A DNA stretch of 64,000 bases from Clostridiales bacterium (GCA_017617525.1 JAFZWA010000038.1:42995-106994); one strand, 5' to 3'; shown: positions 38,591 through 47,659, counted from the first letter of the stretch. Numbers and translations: made by a program. Notes: a model not told the origin generated them from the letters alone.

Positions 38591-40465
38591 ATGAGCACCG
38601 GCCGCGGCGGAATACCCAATGAAGTAGTGGAAGAAATCATTTCCCGAAGCGACATTGCTTCGGTCGTAGGTCAGTATGTGCAGTTTACAAAGAATTCCGG
38701 AAACAATCTTTTCGGCCTTTGTCCTTTCCATTCCGAAGATACACCGTCCTTTTCCGTGTCCACCAACAAGCAGATGTTTTACTGCTTCGGATGCCACAAA
38801 GGCGGCGATGTCGTTACATTCATCAAGGAGATCGAGCATCTGTCTTATGTAGAAGCTCTGCAGTTCCTTGCCGAGAAGGCCGGCGTCACGATCCCTGAGC
38901 CGGATGATGCCAATTACAGAAAAGAAGAGCAGCTTCGAAAGCGTCTAAAAGAGGCGCTTCTCGAGGCTGCTCGATATTATTACAAGAACTTCAAGTCCGA
39001 TAAAGGTGAAGCGGCCAGAGCGTACCTTAAGAAAAGAGCGATCGCGCCCGCTACCGCGACAAAGTTCGGACTCGGATACGCACCCGATGAGTGGAGCGGT
39101 CTTTATGACCATCTCGTAAGCAAGGGCTTCAGCCAGTACGAGATCCAGAAATCCGGTCTCTTTGTTACCACAAAGAACAATAAGACCATTGATCTTTTCC
39201 GTGGAAGACTCATGTTCCCGATCTTTAACGCGATGGGCGAATTGATCGCTTTCGGCGGCCGTATCATCGGTGACGGAAACCCTAAATATGTCAACTCACC
39301 GGAAACTCCCGTATATTCCAAGCAGAGAAACCTGTATGCCTTAAACTTCGCCAAGCAGTCGAAGATGAAGCAGATCATCGTCGTTGAAGGCTATATGGAT
39401 GTTATCTCCATGCATCAGGCAGGTGTTACCAACGCGGTAGCGTCACTTGGTACCGCGCTTACCGAAAGACAGCTGGATCTTCTGGAAAGATACTGTGAAG
39501 AGGTAGTGCTTTTCTATGATTCCGATAAGGCAGGCCAGAATGCGGCTGTGCGCGGCCTTAAGATGCTCATGGAAAGAAAGAAGAAACACACCGGTATGAC
39601 GACACGCGTTCGTGTCGCGAAGGTTCCGAACGGGAAAGACCCGGATGAGTTTATCCGTGAATACGGTAAAGATGAGTTCGCGAAGGTCGTTGAATCCGCT
39701 GTTTCGGTCCTCGATTATCTCGTTGACTCTGCGTATATCCAAAGTCAGGAAAGCGGTGAATTTGACCCGATCAAGTTCCAGCAGCTGATCTCGACATATC
39801 TTTCCTGGGAGGATAACCTGATCCTCCGTGAAAGAGCGGCGTACAAGGCAGCTCAGATCCTCGGCGTTTCATCCCAATCCGTTATGACGGAAGCCGGGAA
39901 ACGCTCGGATATCAGTAAGAAAGAAGCGATCGATCAGTCCAGACGCGAAGTCAAAAAGCAGGAAGAGATCCTTCCTGAAAAGCAGATCAGTGAGACAGCT
40001 ACACGCGATGAGCTCGTACTTATCTGCCTTCTTGCGTCTCTTGGCGATAAGTATTCCGATTTTGTCAGCACCTATGGTGAAGAACCGCTGGAAACTGACT
40101 TTTCCATGGGTTCCATGCGCCAGATCGTGAAACTGATCCTTCCGGATCTTAAGGCCGGAAAGCTTGATTCGAGAAAGCTTCTTGCGGCAGGAGATAATCT
40201 GATCTTAAACCAGCGTCCCGCGAACGATACTCTCTCTGAGGCGCTGATGAGTGTTAAGTACGGCGATAATGTCGAAGATCTCATGAAGAATACGCTCGAC
40301 TATCTGTATCGCGTAAGAATGAGCGTTTATACGAGGCAGAAGGATGTTCTGGCGAGAAGACTCGATGTCATGGCGGAAGGCCCCGACCGTGACGCGACGG
40401 AAAGTCTTTTGAGATCGACGCTTTCATATCTTACAGAACTTAAGAAGAAAATGGGTAAACGCTGA
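38591..40465 (+). CDS. dnaG: DNA primase
   Basis: Makes RNA primers at the replication fork. The 624-residue protein has the CHC2 zinc-binding domain with Cys44, His47, Cys65 and Cys68, the RNA polymerase domain, a TOPRIM motif (IIVVEGYMDVISMHQAG, then VVLFYDSDKAGQNAA) and a C-terminal helicase-interaction region. It starts 18 bases after yajC. Its stop codon shares one base with the trmK start (TGATG). The sigma-A gene rpoD that usually follows dnaG in Bacillota is absent here. Confidence 0.97.
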   Translation: MSTGRGGIPNEVVEEIISRSDIASVVGQYVQFTKNSGNNLFGLCPFHSEDTPSFSVSTNKQMFYCFGCHKGGDVVTFIKEIEHLSYVEALQFLAEKAGVTIPEPDDANYRKEEQLRKRLKEALLEAARYYYKNFKSDKGEAARAYLKKRAIAPATATKFGLGYAPDEWSGLYDHLVSKGFSQYEIQKSGLFVTTKNNKTIDLFRGRLMFPIFNAMGELIAFGGRIIGDGNPKYVNSPETPVYSKQRNLYALNFAKQSKMKQIIVVEGYMDVISMHQAGVTNAVASLGTALTERQLDLLERYCEEVVLFYDSDKAGQNAAVRGLKMLMERKKKHTGMTTRVRVAKVPNGKDPDEFIREYGKDEFAKVVESAVSVLDYLVDSAYIQSQESGEFDPIKFQQLISTYLSWEDNLILRERAAYKAAQILGVSSQSVMTEAGKRSDISKKEAIDQSRREVKKQEEILPEKQISETATRDELVLICLLASLGDKYSDFVSTYGEEPLETDFSMGSMRQIVKLILPDLKAGKLDSRKLLAAGDNLILNQRPANDTLSEALMSVKYGDNVEDLMKNTLDYLYRVRMSVYTRQKDVLARRLDVMAEGPDRDATESLLRSTLSYLTELKKKMGKR

Positions 40466-41139
40466 TGATGGAGGATATGGAAAAGATCAATCTGTCTCCT
40501 CGTTTACAAGCCGTTGCTGATATGATCCCCAAATGCGAGGTAGTTGTGGATGTCGGATCGGATCATGGGCTTTTAGGTTCGTACTGTCTTTCTTCCGATA
40601 TCTGCAGATATGTGATTGCCACGGATATTCATGATGGCCCTGCAAAGAGAACCCTTGAGCAGATGAAGATATACGATGGCCGCTGCGAGACCCGAGTGAC
40701 AGATGGCCTTACAGGCGTCGAATTGAAAGATGACATGAATGTCGTGATCGCCGGAATGGGCGGGCTTGAGATCAGTAAGATCCTGAATGACGCGCTCTTT
40801 TCCACCGGGTCTATCCCCAAGGGAATGAAGTTTGTCCTTCAGCCGCAGAAATCCCATTATGAACTCAGGTCTTTCCTTTGTGCGAACGGATTTGCTATTC
40901 TGGATGAGAAGATCGTGATCGAAAAGGACCGTTTCTTTTACAGTGTGATCCTGGTGGAGTATACGGGTGAAGCTTACGATCTTGATGATGAAGAAAAGTT
41001 TTTCGGACCGGTGATCTTGAAGGACCGCCCCGAGAATTACGTTGAATATATGGCGCATGAGAAGGAAGTCTTCGAAAAGAGATCTTTGGGAGATCAAAAA
41101 TGCGCGGAAATACTGAAGAACTGGGAGAAGTACCTATGA
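40465..41139 (+). CDS. trmK: tRNA (adenine(22)-N1)-methyltransferase TrmK
   Basis: A SAM-dependent methyltransferase of 224 residues acting on A22 of tRNA. The Rossmann motif is VVVDVGSDHGLLGSYCLS, and NVVIAGMGGLEISKIL contains the family's catalytic region. FVLQPQKSHYELRSFL is also conserved. Start codons at 40465 and 40468 are both possible. The gene is between dnaG and nif3, the conserved Bacillota context minus rpoD. Confidence 0.93.
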   Translation: MMEDMEKINLSPRLQAVADMIPKCEVVVDVGSDHGLLGSYCLSSDICRYVIATDIHDGPAKRTLEQMKIYDGRCETRVTDGLTGVELKDDMNVVIAGMGGLEISKILNDALFSTGSIPKGMKFVLQPQKSHYELRSFLCANGFAILDEKIVIEKDRFFYSVILVEYTGEAYDLDDEEKFFGPVILKDRPENYVEYMAHEKEVFEKRSLGDQKCAEILKNWEKYL

Positions 41140-41903
41140 GTGATTACTATGTAAAAGACGTTATTTCAGCTATGGAAAAGATCGCTCCGCTCGATCTTGC
41201 ATGCGAATGGGATCGAGTCGGTCTTATGATCGGTGATACAAACGAGCAGGTGAAGGGCGTACTTCTTGCTCTGGACGCGCAGTCCGAAGCCATCGATGAA
41301 GCGATGAAGGTCGGCGCGAATATGATCATTACGCATCATCCGCTGTTCTTTGATCCGATGACTTCCATCGATTATCAGACACCTCGCGGAGCCAATGTCA
41401 GAAAGCTTATAAAGAACGACTTTCAGCTTTATTCGGCGCATACGAATCTGGATAAAGCACCGAACGGCGTCAATCAGGCGCTCGCGTCCGCTCTTGGTCT
41501 TGTCATGCAGATCAGTCTCGAGGATGTGGAGATCGGTCTTTGCGGAAGCGTCGGACAGTCTTCCGTTTCACTTTTCGGATTTGCCGATATGGTCAAAGAA
41601 AAGCTCGGCGCGAGCGGACTGATCCTCAACACGGACAAGGATAAGGAAGTATCACGCGTATTCGTGCAGGGCGGTGCTTTTGAAGAAGAATCGATTCCCG
41701 TCCTTAAGACCTATCGTGTCGATGTCGTTGTCACAGGTGAGATGAAGCATCACAACATGATCGACCTCGAAGAATCCGGTATCGCGGTCATTGCCGCGGG
41801 CCACGAAGTCACAGAACGCATAGTGCTTCCGAGTTTGAAAGAACAGCTTTTGAACATATTGCCGAAATTGCCGATTTCTGTTTATAACGGCCATAAATGG
41901 TGA
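41136..41903 (+). CDS. Nif3-like dinuclear metal centre protein
   Basis: The start is placed at 41136 (MSDYYVKDV), behind GGGAGAAG and overlapping the trmK stop by 4 bases. An in-frame upstream ATG at 41100 would lie inside trmK. The 255-residue product has the NIF3 signature: ACEWDRVGLMIGD, MIITHHPLFF (metal-binding histidines), YSAHTNLDKAPNGVNQAL and a C-terminal AAGHEVTER histidine segment. The biochemical role of the family is not settled; it may hydrolyse cyclic pyranopterin or GTP-related compounds. Confidence 0.94.
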   Translation: MSDYYVKDVISAMEKIAPLDLACEWDRVGLMIGDTNEQVKGVLLALDAQSEAIDEAMKVGANMIITHHPLFFDPMTSIDYQTPRGANVRKLIKNDFQLYSAHTNLDKAPNGVNQALASALGLVMQISLEDVEIGLCGSVGQSSVSLFGFADMVKEKLGASGLILNTDKDKEVSRVFVQGGAFEEESIPVLKTYRVDVVVTGEMKHHNMIDLEESGIAVIAAGHEVTERIVLPSLKEQLLNILPKLPISVYNGHKW

Positions 41904-41952
41904 CAAAATCGCTAGAAGAATCAACCTCGTTCGATTATAATGTATATGTTTT

Positions 41953-42306
41953 CTGAGCTGGACCGGATGATCGCGGGCACAAGTGCCGAAAGGCCGTGCG
42001 TGAGGAAAGTCCGGGCTCCATAGGACGAGGGTGCCGGGCAGTTCCCGGTGAAGGTAACTTTAAGGAAAGTGCAACAGAAAAGAAAACCGCCGTTTCCTTC
42101 GGGATGCGGTAAGGATGAAAAGGCGAGGTAAGAGCTCACCGGCGGTACGGTAACGTATCGGCCTTGTAAACCCCACCCGGAGCAACGCCATGGAAAGACA
42201 GTACTGCGGTCCGCAGGTCTTGAGGAGGCGGCTTGAGCCGGAACGAAATTTCCGGTCTAGATAGATGATCATCTTCTACAGAACCCGGCTTATAGGTTCA
42301 ACTCGG
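41953..42306 (+). ncRNA. rnpB: RNase P RNA
   Basis: The catalytic RNA of RNase P. Conserved segments are present: GAGGAAAGTCCGGGCTCC near 42001, the central AAACCCCACC...GGAGCAA region near 42168-42185, and the 3' ACAGAACCCGGCTTATAGG near 42279. P1 is formed by GAGCTGGACC at the 5' end with GGTTCAACTC at the 3' end, with one mismatch. The ends are set from this pairing and may be off by a few bases. A TATAAT at 41936-41941 is the only promoter element I see. I do not assign the structural subclass. Confidence 0.95.
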
Positions 42307-42368
42307 AAAATGTTACCTGATAAACACATGCGAAGGCGTGTCGAAATAAGAGAAAGAAGGATGAACAC

Positions 42369-43541
42369 ATGGCGGAATCTTATTTGAGTCGAGGAGTATC
42401 TCCTACGAAGGACGATGTAAAGAAGGCGGTTGCTAACCAGGATAAGGGTGCTTTTCCGGGTGCTTTCTGTAAACTGATCGATGATCTCGGCGGAGATCCG
42501 GACTACTGTACGGCGATCCACGCGGACGGCGCAGGTACGAAATCTTCTGTAGCTTACATCGCTTATCGTGAAACAGGCGATCTTAAGTGGTTCCGCGGCA
42601 TCGCTCAGGACTCTCTGGTCATGAATACAGATGACCTTGCCTGTGTCGGCGCGATCGAAAAGCTTTCTCTTTCCAACACCATCGGCAGAAACGCGCACCG
42701 CGTAGACGGTAAGTGCATCGCCGCCGTTATCGAAGGTTATAACGACATCGTCGGTAAGCTCCAGAACATGGGATTCGATCTTTCCATGTGCGGCGGCGAG
42801 ACCGCTGACGTCGGCGACCTTGTACGCACTCTGATCGTTGACTCTACGATCGTTACCCGAGTTGCCAGAAAGAACGTTATCAACGCGGCAAACATCAAGC
42901 CGGGTCACGTGATCGTCGGCCTTGCTTCCTTCGGTCAGGCTACATACGAAGATTCCTACAATTCCGGTATTTCCAGTAACGGCCTTACGGCAGCACGTCA
43001 CATGCTCCTTTGCAAGGACTACCTGAAAGAGTATCCGGAGTCCGTTTCCGAGACGATCCCGGAAGATAAGGTGTACTGCGGTAAGTTCCGCCTGACAGAT
43101 AAGCTCCCGAACAGCGAGCAGACAGTTGCCGAGGCGATCCTTTCTCCGACAAGAACATTTCTTCCGGTCATCCGCGACGTGCTCGATGCTTATCGTTCTT
43201 CCATTTCCGGTATCATCCACTGCACAGGCGGCGGACAGGCAAAGTGCCGTGACTTCGGTAAGAACATCCGCATCATCAAGGACAACCTTTTCGATCTTCC
43301 GCCGATCTTTCAGGCGATCTACGAGTCCGGCGAGATCCCGATGAAGGAAATGTACCAGGTATTTAACTGCGGTCACAGAATCGAGTTCTACTGCGACGAG
43401 AGCGTTGCGGAAGGCATCATGGAGATCGCCAAGAAGTACAACATCGATTCCAGGATCGTCGGCCGCGTCGAGGCTCTCCCTGAGGGCTCCGAGAATCAGG
43501 TCGTTATCCGCAGTAACGGTGAAGAGTACATCTACGGCTGA
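42369..43541 (+). CDS. purM: Phosphoribosylformylglycinamidine cyclo-ligase (AIR synthase), PurM family
   Basis: An ATP-dependent enzyme of purine synthesis. The 390-residue product is longer than the usual 340-350 residues and resembles the divergent form known from Bacteroidota. HADGAGTKSSVAYIAYRETGD, DSLVMNTDDLACVGA, MCGGETADV and GHVIVGLASFGQATYEDSYNSGISSNGLTAAR are PurM features. IIHCTGGGQAKCRDFG replaces the standard ITGGG motif region. No other pur genes are nearby. It starts 63 bases after RNase P RNA. Confidence 0.85.
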   Translation: MAESYLSRGVSPTKDDVKKAVANQDKGAFPGAFCKLIDDLGGDPDYCTAIHADGAGTKSSVAYIAYRETGDLKWFRGIAQDSLVMNTDDLACVGAIEKLSLSNTIGRNAHRVDGKCIAAVIEGYNDIVGKLQNMGFDLSMCGGETADVGDLVRTLIVDSTIVTRVARKNVINAANIKPGHVIVGLASFGQATYEDSYNSGISSNGLTAARHMLLCKDYLKEYPESVSETIPEDKVYCGKFRLTDKLPNSEQTVAEAILSPTRTFLPVIRDVLDAYRSSISGIIHCTGGGQAKCRDFGKNIRIIKDNLFDLPPIFQAIYESGEIPMKEMYQVFNCGHRIEFYCDESVAEGIMEIAKKYNIDSRIVGRVEALPEGSENQVVIRSNGEEYIYG

Positions 43542-43542
43542 T

Positions 43543-44409
43543 ATGTTTCCGCTTAAGTTGAAAAAATCGAAAACAATAGGGATCACGGCATTGCTGGTCG
43601 TGGTCTCTATGTTTATGTCCTCCTGTTCTCTGGGAAGCATGCCTTCTCGGACTTCGTCGGACAGTGCTTTTTCCGAGGAAACATCTGATCCTTCAGATCA
43701 AGAAAGTTCTGAAACTTCCGAAGAAGGTACCGATCTGAAAGCACTTGCCGAGGACTATATGCAGGTTCTAAAGCAGGGCGATCCCACGCAGGTATGTTCG
43801 ACCTTCAACCTGAGCTTAAGTGATGTACTTCCGGCTACCTATCCCTGTGACAAAGAACTGTTCAAAACACTCTTTACGAACATGTCCTACAGTTACGGAT
43901 CTCTGGTTACGTTGGATCATGTGAATTATGATATAGCAGTGGATTGCACTCTTCCTGATGTTCGCGGATGTGTGGAAGAGATTCAGAAAGACCAGTTATT
44001 CATGGTCGATGCCTGTAAGCCCTGGATCTTTGCCATGTGCGAACAGTATGATTCGGAAGAGGTGGCGGTGGCATACGCGGCCATGAAAAACGACATCCTT
44101 GTCGAAGCGTTAAGACGTATCAACGAGGGTGAGTATACGCAAACTCTGATGTTCTCGAGCTGCTTTACGTTTCATGATAACGGTGACGGCGAATGGCTTT
44201 GCAAAAAGATCCCCGATTTTGTTACCATCTGCGGCACGGATAACTACATGAGAAGAGTCGCGATGATCAGCATGATGACCGAATACACGATCATTGAAGA
44301 GAACGGAGCGACACTCGCAATCTTGAATATGATCACTGTCGAGAAGTATAAAGAACTCTTGGAACTCAAGGAAAATGAGATAATTAACGCAACCTCGGAA
44401 ATTGATTAA
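43543..44409 (+). CDS. Lipoprotein of unknown function
   Basis: The start ATG at 43543 is 1 base after the purM stop; the longer reading frame upstream overlaps purM. The 288-residue product has a lipoprotein signal (hydrophobic region then FMSSC), a Ser/Thr/Glu-rich linker (about 35-65) and a helical extracellular domain with several cysteines. The later part (LSLSDVLPATYPCDKELFKTLFTNMSYSYG...) resembles DUF5105-like clostridial lipoproteins only in general layout. Function unknown. The close spacing to purM, with no obvious ribosome binding site, suggests coupled translation. Confidence 0.7.
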   Translation: MFPLKLKKSKTIGITALLVVVSMFMSSCSLGSMPSRTSSDSAFSEETSDPSDQESSETSEEGTDLKALAEDYMQVLKQGDPTQVCSTFNLSLSDVLPATYPCDKELFKTLFTNMSYSYGSLVTLDHVNYDIAVDCTLPDVRGCVEEIQKDQLFMVDACKPWIFAMCEQYDSEEVAVAYAAMKNDILVEALRRINEGEYTQTLMFSSCFTFHDNGDGEWLCKKIPDFVTICGTDNYMRRVAMISMMTEYTIIEENGATLAILNMITVEKYKELLELKENEIINATSEID

Positions 44410-44417
44410 AAAATGTG

Positions 44418-44446
44418 TTGACATACTCATTTTCTATCGCTATAAT
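44418..44446 (+). promoter_or_regulatory. Consensus sigma-A promoter of tRNA-Lys
   Basis: TTGACA at 44418-44423, a 17-base spacer and TATAAT at 44441-44446: a perfect consensus promoter, as expected for a stable RNA. An AAAGGAA-A-TTCCTTT inverted repeat (about 44461-44475) lies in the short leader. Confidence 0.9.
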
Positions 44447-44486
44447 AATCAACGTTCGCTAAAGGAAATTCCTTTTCGCGGCAGAT

Positions 44487-44562
44487 GTACCTTTAGCTCA
44501 GTTGGTAGAGCAACTGACTCTTAATCAGTGGGCCCAGGGTTCGAGTCCCTGAAGGTGCACCA
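44487..44562 (+). tRNA. tRNA-Lys (anticodon CTT)
   Basis: A 76-base cloverleaf with encoded CCA. The acceptor arms GTACCTT and AAGGTGC pair with one G-T. The anticodon loop CTCTTAA gives CTT, reading AAG. The D-arm GCTCAGTTGGTAGAGC and T-arm CAGGGTTCGAGTCCCTG are standard. Confidence 0.96.
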
Positions 44563-44566
44563 ACAA

Positions 44567-44597
44567 AACCGAATCGGTAATACCGGTTCGGTTTTTT
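44567..44597 (+). terminator. Intrinsic terminator after tRNA-Lys
   Basis: A stem of AACCGAATCGG with CCGGTTCGGTT and a 5-base loop, followed by a T-run. Confidence 0.85.
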
Positions 44598-44668
44598 GTT
44601 TTTCTTCCCATAATTTCTTTCGTGTGGTGTTTCCCGGGAGTATAATCGTCATATGGGGGGTGAGACTT

Positions 44669-45577
44669 ATGGCAGGACAACCTGAGGCATATCTTTTCGG
44701 TCAGATTCTCGGTACGCATTCATTTCTTCTTAGAGACGGTTTTTTGCAGCCTGATGAGTATTCGGAAATAGAAGATCAGTATTTCCTTCCGGGCGGTGAA
44801 ACAGGAACCGCGGCGACGGTCTTAAGTTCACTTGGCGTATCCGTCCGAATGACAGGTACCATGGTCGGAACCGAAGTCGCTCCTATGCTGAAAGCATTCT
44901 ACACCGATAAGTCCGTCGACCTTTCGTCCATAGATTATATGGAAGACGATAAAGGTGTCATGGACTATGTCGTTATCGCAGGCCTCGTACGTTCCCCGAT
45001 GGGACGTTTCGCCTCGTTGTTTTCCAGCGGAAAGCGCTTCTGGAGTGTTCCTAAGGAAGAAGATATCGTCGGATGCAAGGCCGTCGCGATCGATCCCTTT
45101 TTTGGCGAGGAGACTCAGAAGGTCGCAGAGATCTGCGTAAAGCATAACATCCCGTATGTCACGATCGACAGCCCGCACGAGTCATATCTTCATCAGCACG
45201 CAGCGATCAATGTTGTCTCTAAAGAGTGCACGGCCAAGGATTATCCGGGAATGCCGGCGGAAGAGATCATGGAACTTATGAAGAGCACATCTTCCGGTCT
45301 TACGATCATTACGCAGGGCGGGGGAGAGATGCTCTACGGAAGATCCGGACAAGAGACGAAGAAGATGAGTCCTTTTGCCGTGGAAGTCAAGAGTACTCTC
45401 GGTGCCGGAGATACGTATAAGGCAGGATGCGTTTATGCGCTTATTCATGGAATGAGTGATGAGGAGACCGTGAGATTTGCCAGCGCGTGCTCAGGAATCG
45501 CGATTTCGAGATTCCCACTGCCACTTTTCCCGCCAAAATTAGAAGAAGTAAATGATTTGATCAATAATGTGCTATAA
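44669..45577 (+). CDS. PfkB-family carbohydrate kinase
   Basis: The start is set at ATG 44669 behind GGGGGGTGAG; the longer frame runs back into the tRNA. The 302-residue product is a ribokinase-like sugar or nucleoside kinase. The N-terminal GG motif is LPGGETGTAATVLSSLG, and the C-terminal signature STLGAGDTYKAGCVYAL holds the catalytic Asp and anion hole. The substrate is not predictable; relatives phosphorylate ribose, fructose or 2-keto-3-deoxygluconate. A TATAAT at 44641-44646 is the likely -10. A TATAAT for the next gene overlaps its stop codon. Confidence 0.88.
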   Translation: MAGQPEAYLFGQILGTHSFLLRDGFLQPDEYSEIEDQYFLPGGETGTAATVLSSLGVSVRMTGTMVGTEVAPMLKAFYTDKSVDLSSIDYMEDDKGVMDYVVIAGLVRSPMGRFASLFSSGKRFWSVPKEEDIVGCKAVAIDPFFGEETQKVAEICVKHNIPYVTIDSPHESYLHQHAAINVVSKECTAKDYPGMPAEEIMELMKSTSSGLTIITQGGGEMLYGRSGQETKKMSPFAVEVKSTLGAGDTYKAGCVYALIHGMSDEETVRFASACSGIAISRFPLPLFPPKLEEVNDLINNVL

Positions 45578-45620
45578 TCTTCATGTTGTGGCGTAAAGCC
45601 AATTCTAGGAGGAAGTTCAA

Positions 45621-46904
45621 ATGGATAATAATTTCAGAATTGAAACCAATTGTGTACAGGGTGCTTATCAGCCGAAAAACGGTGAATCCAGAGTAATGCC
45701 GATCGTTCAGAGTACGACTTGGAAGTATTCGACGACTGAGCAGATGGGGCGTCTCTTCGACCTTGAAGAAAGCGGTTATTTCTATACACGTCTTGCCAAT
45801 CCGACAAGTGACCTCGTAGCTGCAAAGATCTGCATGCTCGAAGGTGGTGTAGCCGCTATGCTGACTTCTTCCGGACAGGCCGCTAACTTCTATTCGATCT
45901 TCAATCTATGCTCTGCAGGAGATCACATCGTATGCTCTTCCGCACTTTACGGCGGTACATACAACCTTTTCGCTCACACTATCAAGAAGATGGGCATCGA
46001 CGCTACATTCGTTTCTCCGGACGCTACAGAGGCCGAGATCGAAGCAGCTATCCAGCCGAACACAAAGCTCGTTTTCGGTGAGACGATCGCTAACCCGGCT
46101 CTTAACGTTCTCGACATCGAGACATTCGCTAAGACAGCTCATAAGAACGGACTTCCGTTCATGATCGATAACACATTCGCTACACCGATCAACTGCCGTC
46201 CGATCGAGTGGGGTGCAGATATCGTTATCCACTCCACAACAAAGTACATGGATGGTCACGCGACATCTGTTGGCGGATGTATCGTTGACGCAGGAACATT
46301 TGACTGGACAAAGTATCCGGAAAGATTCGCCGGACTCGTTGAGCCGGATGAGACCTACCACGGTGTTTCCTACACAGGTCGATTCGGTAAGTCTGCTTTC
46401 ATCATGAAGGCAGTCGCTCAGCTGATGCGTGACCTCGGTTCCATTCCGGGCCCGATGAACGCTTTCCTTCTGAACCTCGGTCTGGAAACTCTGCACCTTC
46501 GTATGCCGCGTCACTGTGAGAACGCTCTCGCGGTTGCCGAGTATTTGCAGAATCACCCGAAGATCGCTTGGGTTTCTTATCCGGGTCTGCCTGGTGATAA
46601 GGAATATGAGAAGGCAAAGAAGTATTGCCCGAACGGCACATGTGGCGTTCTGTCCTTTGGTGTAAAGGGTGGAAGAGAAGCATGCATCAAGTTCATGGAT
46701 TCCCTGAAGCTTGCCGCGATCTGCACTCACGTTGCTGACTGCAGAACATGCGTACTGCACCCGGCATCTCATACACATCGTCAGATGAATGATGAAGAGC
46801 TCAAGGCAGCAGGAGTAAGCCCGGATCTTATCCGTTTCTCCACCGGTATCGAGAGCAAGGAAGACATCATCGCAGATATCGAGCAGGCTCTCGCAAACGT
46901 CTGA
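45621..46904 (+). CDS. metY: O-acetylhomoserine sulfhydrylase-type PLP enzyme
   Basis: Of the Cys/Met metabolism PLP family, 427 residues. The length and the GYFYTRLANPTSD start favour O-acetylhomoserine aminocarboxypropyltransferase (direct sulfide incorporation to homocysteine). The Schiff-base lysine is Lys208 in HSTTKYMDGHATSVGG, and FMIDNTFATP holds the PLP-binding Asp. The alternatives are methionine gamma-lyase or cystathionine gamma-synthase. Ribosome binding site AGGAGG; TATAAT at 45573-45578. Codon use looks highly expressed. No SAM riboswitch or T-box is seen in the short leader. Confidence 0.88.
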   Translation: MDNNFRIETNCVQGAYQPKNGESRVMPIVQSTTWKYSTTEQMGRLFDLEESGYFYTRLANPTSDLVAAKICMLEGGVAAMLTSSGQAANFYSIFNLCSAGDHIVCSSALYGGTYNLFAHTIKKMGIDATFVSPDATEAEIEAAIQPNTKLVFGETIANPALNVLDIETFAKTAHKNGLPFMIDNTFATPINCRPIEWGADIVIHSTTKYMDGHATSVGGCIVDAGTFDWTKYPERFAGLVEPDETYHGVSYTGRFGKSAFIMKAVAQLMRDLGSIPGPMNAFLLNLGLETLHLRMPRHCENALAVAEYLQNHPKIAWVSYPGLPGDKEYEKAKKYCPNGTCGVLSFGVKGGREACIKFMDSLKLAAICTHVADCRTCVLHPASHTHRQMNDEELKAAGVSPDLIRFSTGIESKEDIIADIEQALANV

Positions 46905-46924
46905 TTCTGTTTGAAGAAAAATAA

Positions 46925-46938
46925 CGAAATCGATTTCG
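46925..46938. promoter_or_regulatory. LacI-family type operator palindrome, copy 2
   Basis: CGAAATCGATTTCG, identical over 14 bases to the site upstream of the xylanase (2408-2421). Flanking bases differ, so the match is the operator itself and not a larger duplication. It lies 77 bases before the DUF4867-like gene and 21 bases after metY. Confidence 0.6.
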
Positions 46939-46952
46939 AAAAAGCATTTCAT

Positions 46953-46989
46953 TTTACGCTCCTTTTATGTAGAATAGAAGGAGCGTAAA
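46953..46989. repeat. Twelve-base inverted repeat before the DUF4867-like gene
   Basis: TTTACGCTCCTT (46953-46964) and AAGGAGCGTAAA (46978-46989) form a perfect 12-base-pair stem with a 13-base loop that contains TAGAAT, a plausible -10 box. It may end metY transcripts (but there is no T-run), bind a regulator, or act in the leader. Confidence 0.55.
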
Positions 46990-47014
46990 TATTTCTCTTA
47001 AGGAGGATCAAGAC

Positions 47015-47650
47015 ATGAAGATTTATAGCGTTTTGGATAAAGAATTCGCACCATATGGTAAGGTTCTTACCGGTTACGATGTATCCGATCTTATTAAGGC
47101 ACTTGATGAGAAGACACCTCTTCCGGAAGGCGTTGAGTATGTTATGAGCTGTGCTGATCTCGAGTACACAAATGCTTTCGGCGTGCTTCAGAACAATGCT
47201 TACGGCGGAATGCCGATCCAGCTTGGTTACTGTAATGGTCATAACACAAAGCTAAACTGCCTCGAGTACCATCGTGACAGCGAACTGAACATCGGTTCTA
47301 CAGATTTTATCCTGCTTCTTGCTAAGGCTGACGATATTGTTGATGGCAAGCTCGACACATCCAAGGTAATGGCTTTTAAGGCTGAAAAGGGCCAGGTCGT
47401 TGAGGTTTACGAGACATCCCTGCACTATGCTCCTTGCTCTGCGAAGAAGGGCGAAGGCTTCAAGGTCGTTATCGTTCTCCCGAAGGGCACAAACGGTGCT
47501 GTTCCGGCTTTCACGGCTTACAACGAAGAAGACAAGTGGATGACAGCCTGCAACAAGTGGCTCCTGGCTCACGAGGAATCCTCCGAAGCAAAGAGCGGCG
47601 CTTATGTTGGTCTGACAGGTGTTAACCCGGATATCGCAGATCTGATCTGA
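47015..47650 (+). CDS. DUF4867-like protein, probably sugar-related
   Basis: A 211-residue cytoplasmic protein. I associate it from memory with DUF4867, a cupin-like family of unknown activity found near sugar catabolism genes in Clostridia. Visible features are a MPIQLGYCNGHNTKLNCLEYHRDSELNIG segment with His and Glu in a cupin-like metal-site arrangement and a strand-rich second half (VVEVYETSLHYAPC). Codon use looks like that of a highly expressed gene, and the ribosome binding site is AAGGAGG. Sharing an operator with the xylanase suggests a role in use of xylan-derived pentoses. Confidence 0.7.
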   Translation: MKIYSVLDKEFAPYGKVLTGYDVSDLIKALDEKTPLPEGVEYVMSCADLEYTNAFGVLQNNAYGGMPIQLGYCNGHNTKLNCLEYHRDSELNIGSTDFILLLAKADDIVDGKLDTSKVMAFKAEKGQVVEVYETSLHYAPCSAKKGEGFKVVIVLPKGTNGAVPAFTAYNEEDKWMTACNKWLLAHEESSEAKSGAYVGLTGVNPDIADLI

Positions 47651-47659
47651 TATTTGACT

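Noticed and set aside
43405..43542. N-terminal extension of the lipoprotein frame into purM
   Set aside because: The extension has no signal-like sequence; the ATG at 43543 begins a proper lipoprotein signal.
42276..43640. A 454-codon minus-strand frame covering purM and the end of RNase P RNA
   Set aside because: Overlaps a structural RNA and a clear purM; no ribosome binding site.
45578..45620. SAM riboswitch or T-box before the metY-type gene
   Set aside because: The leader is only about 40 bases with one tiny hairpin; there is no room for either element.
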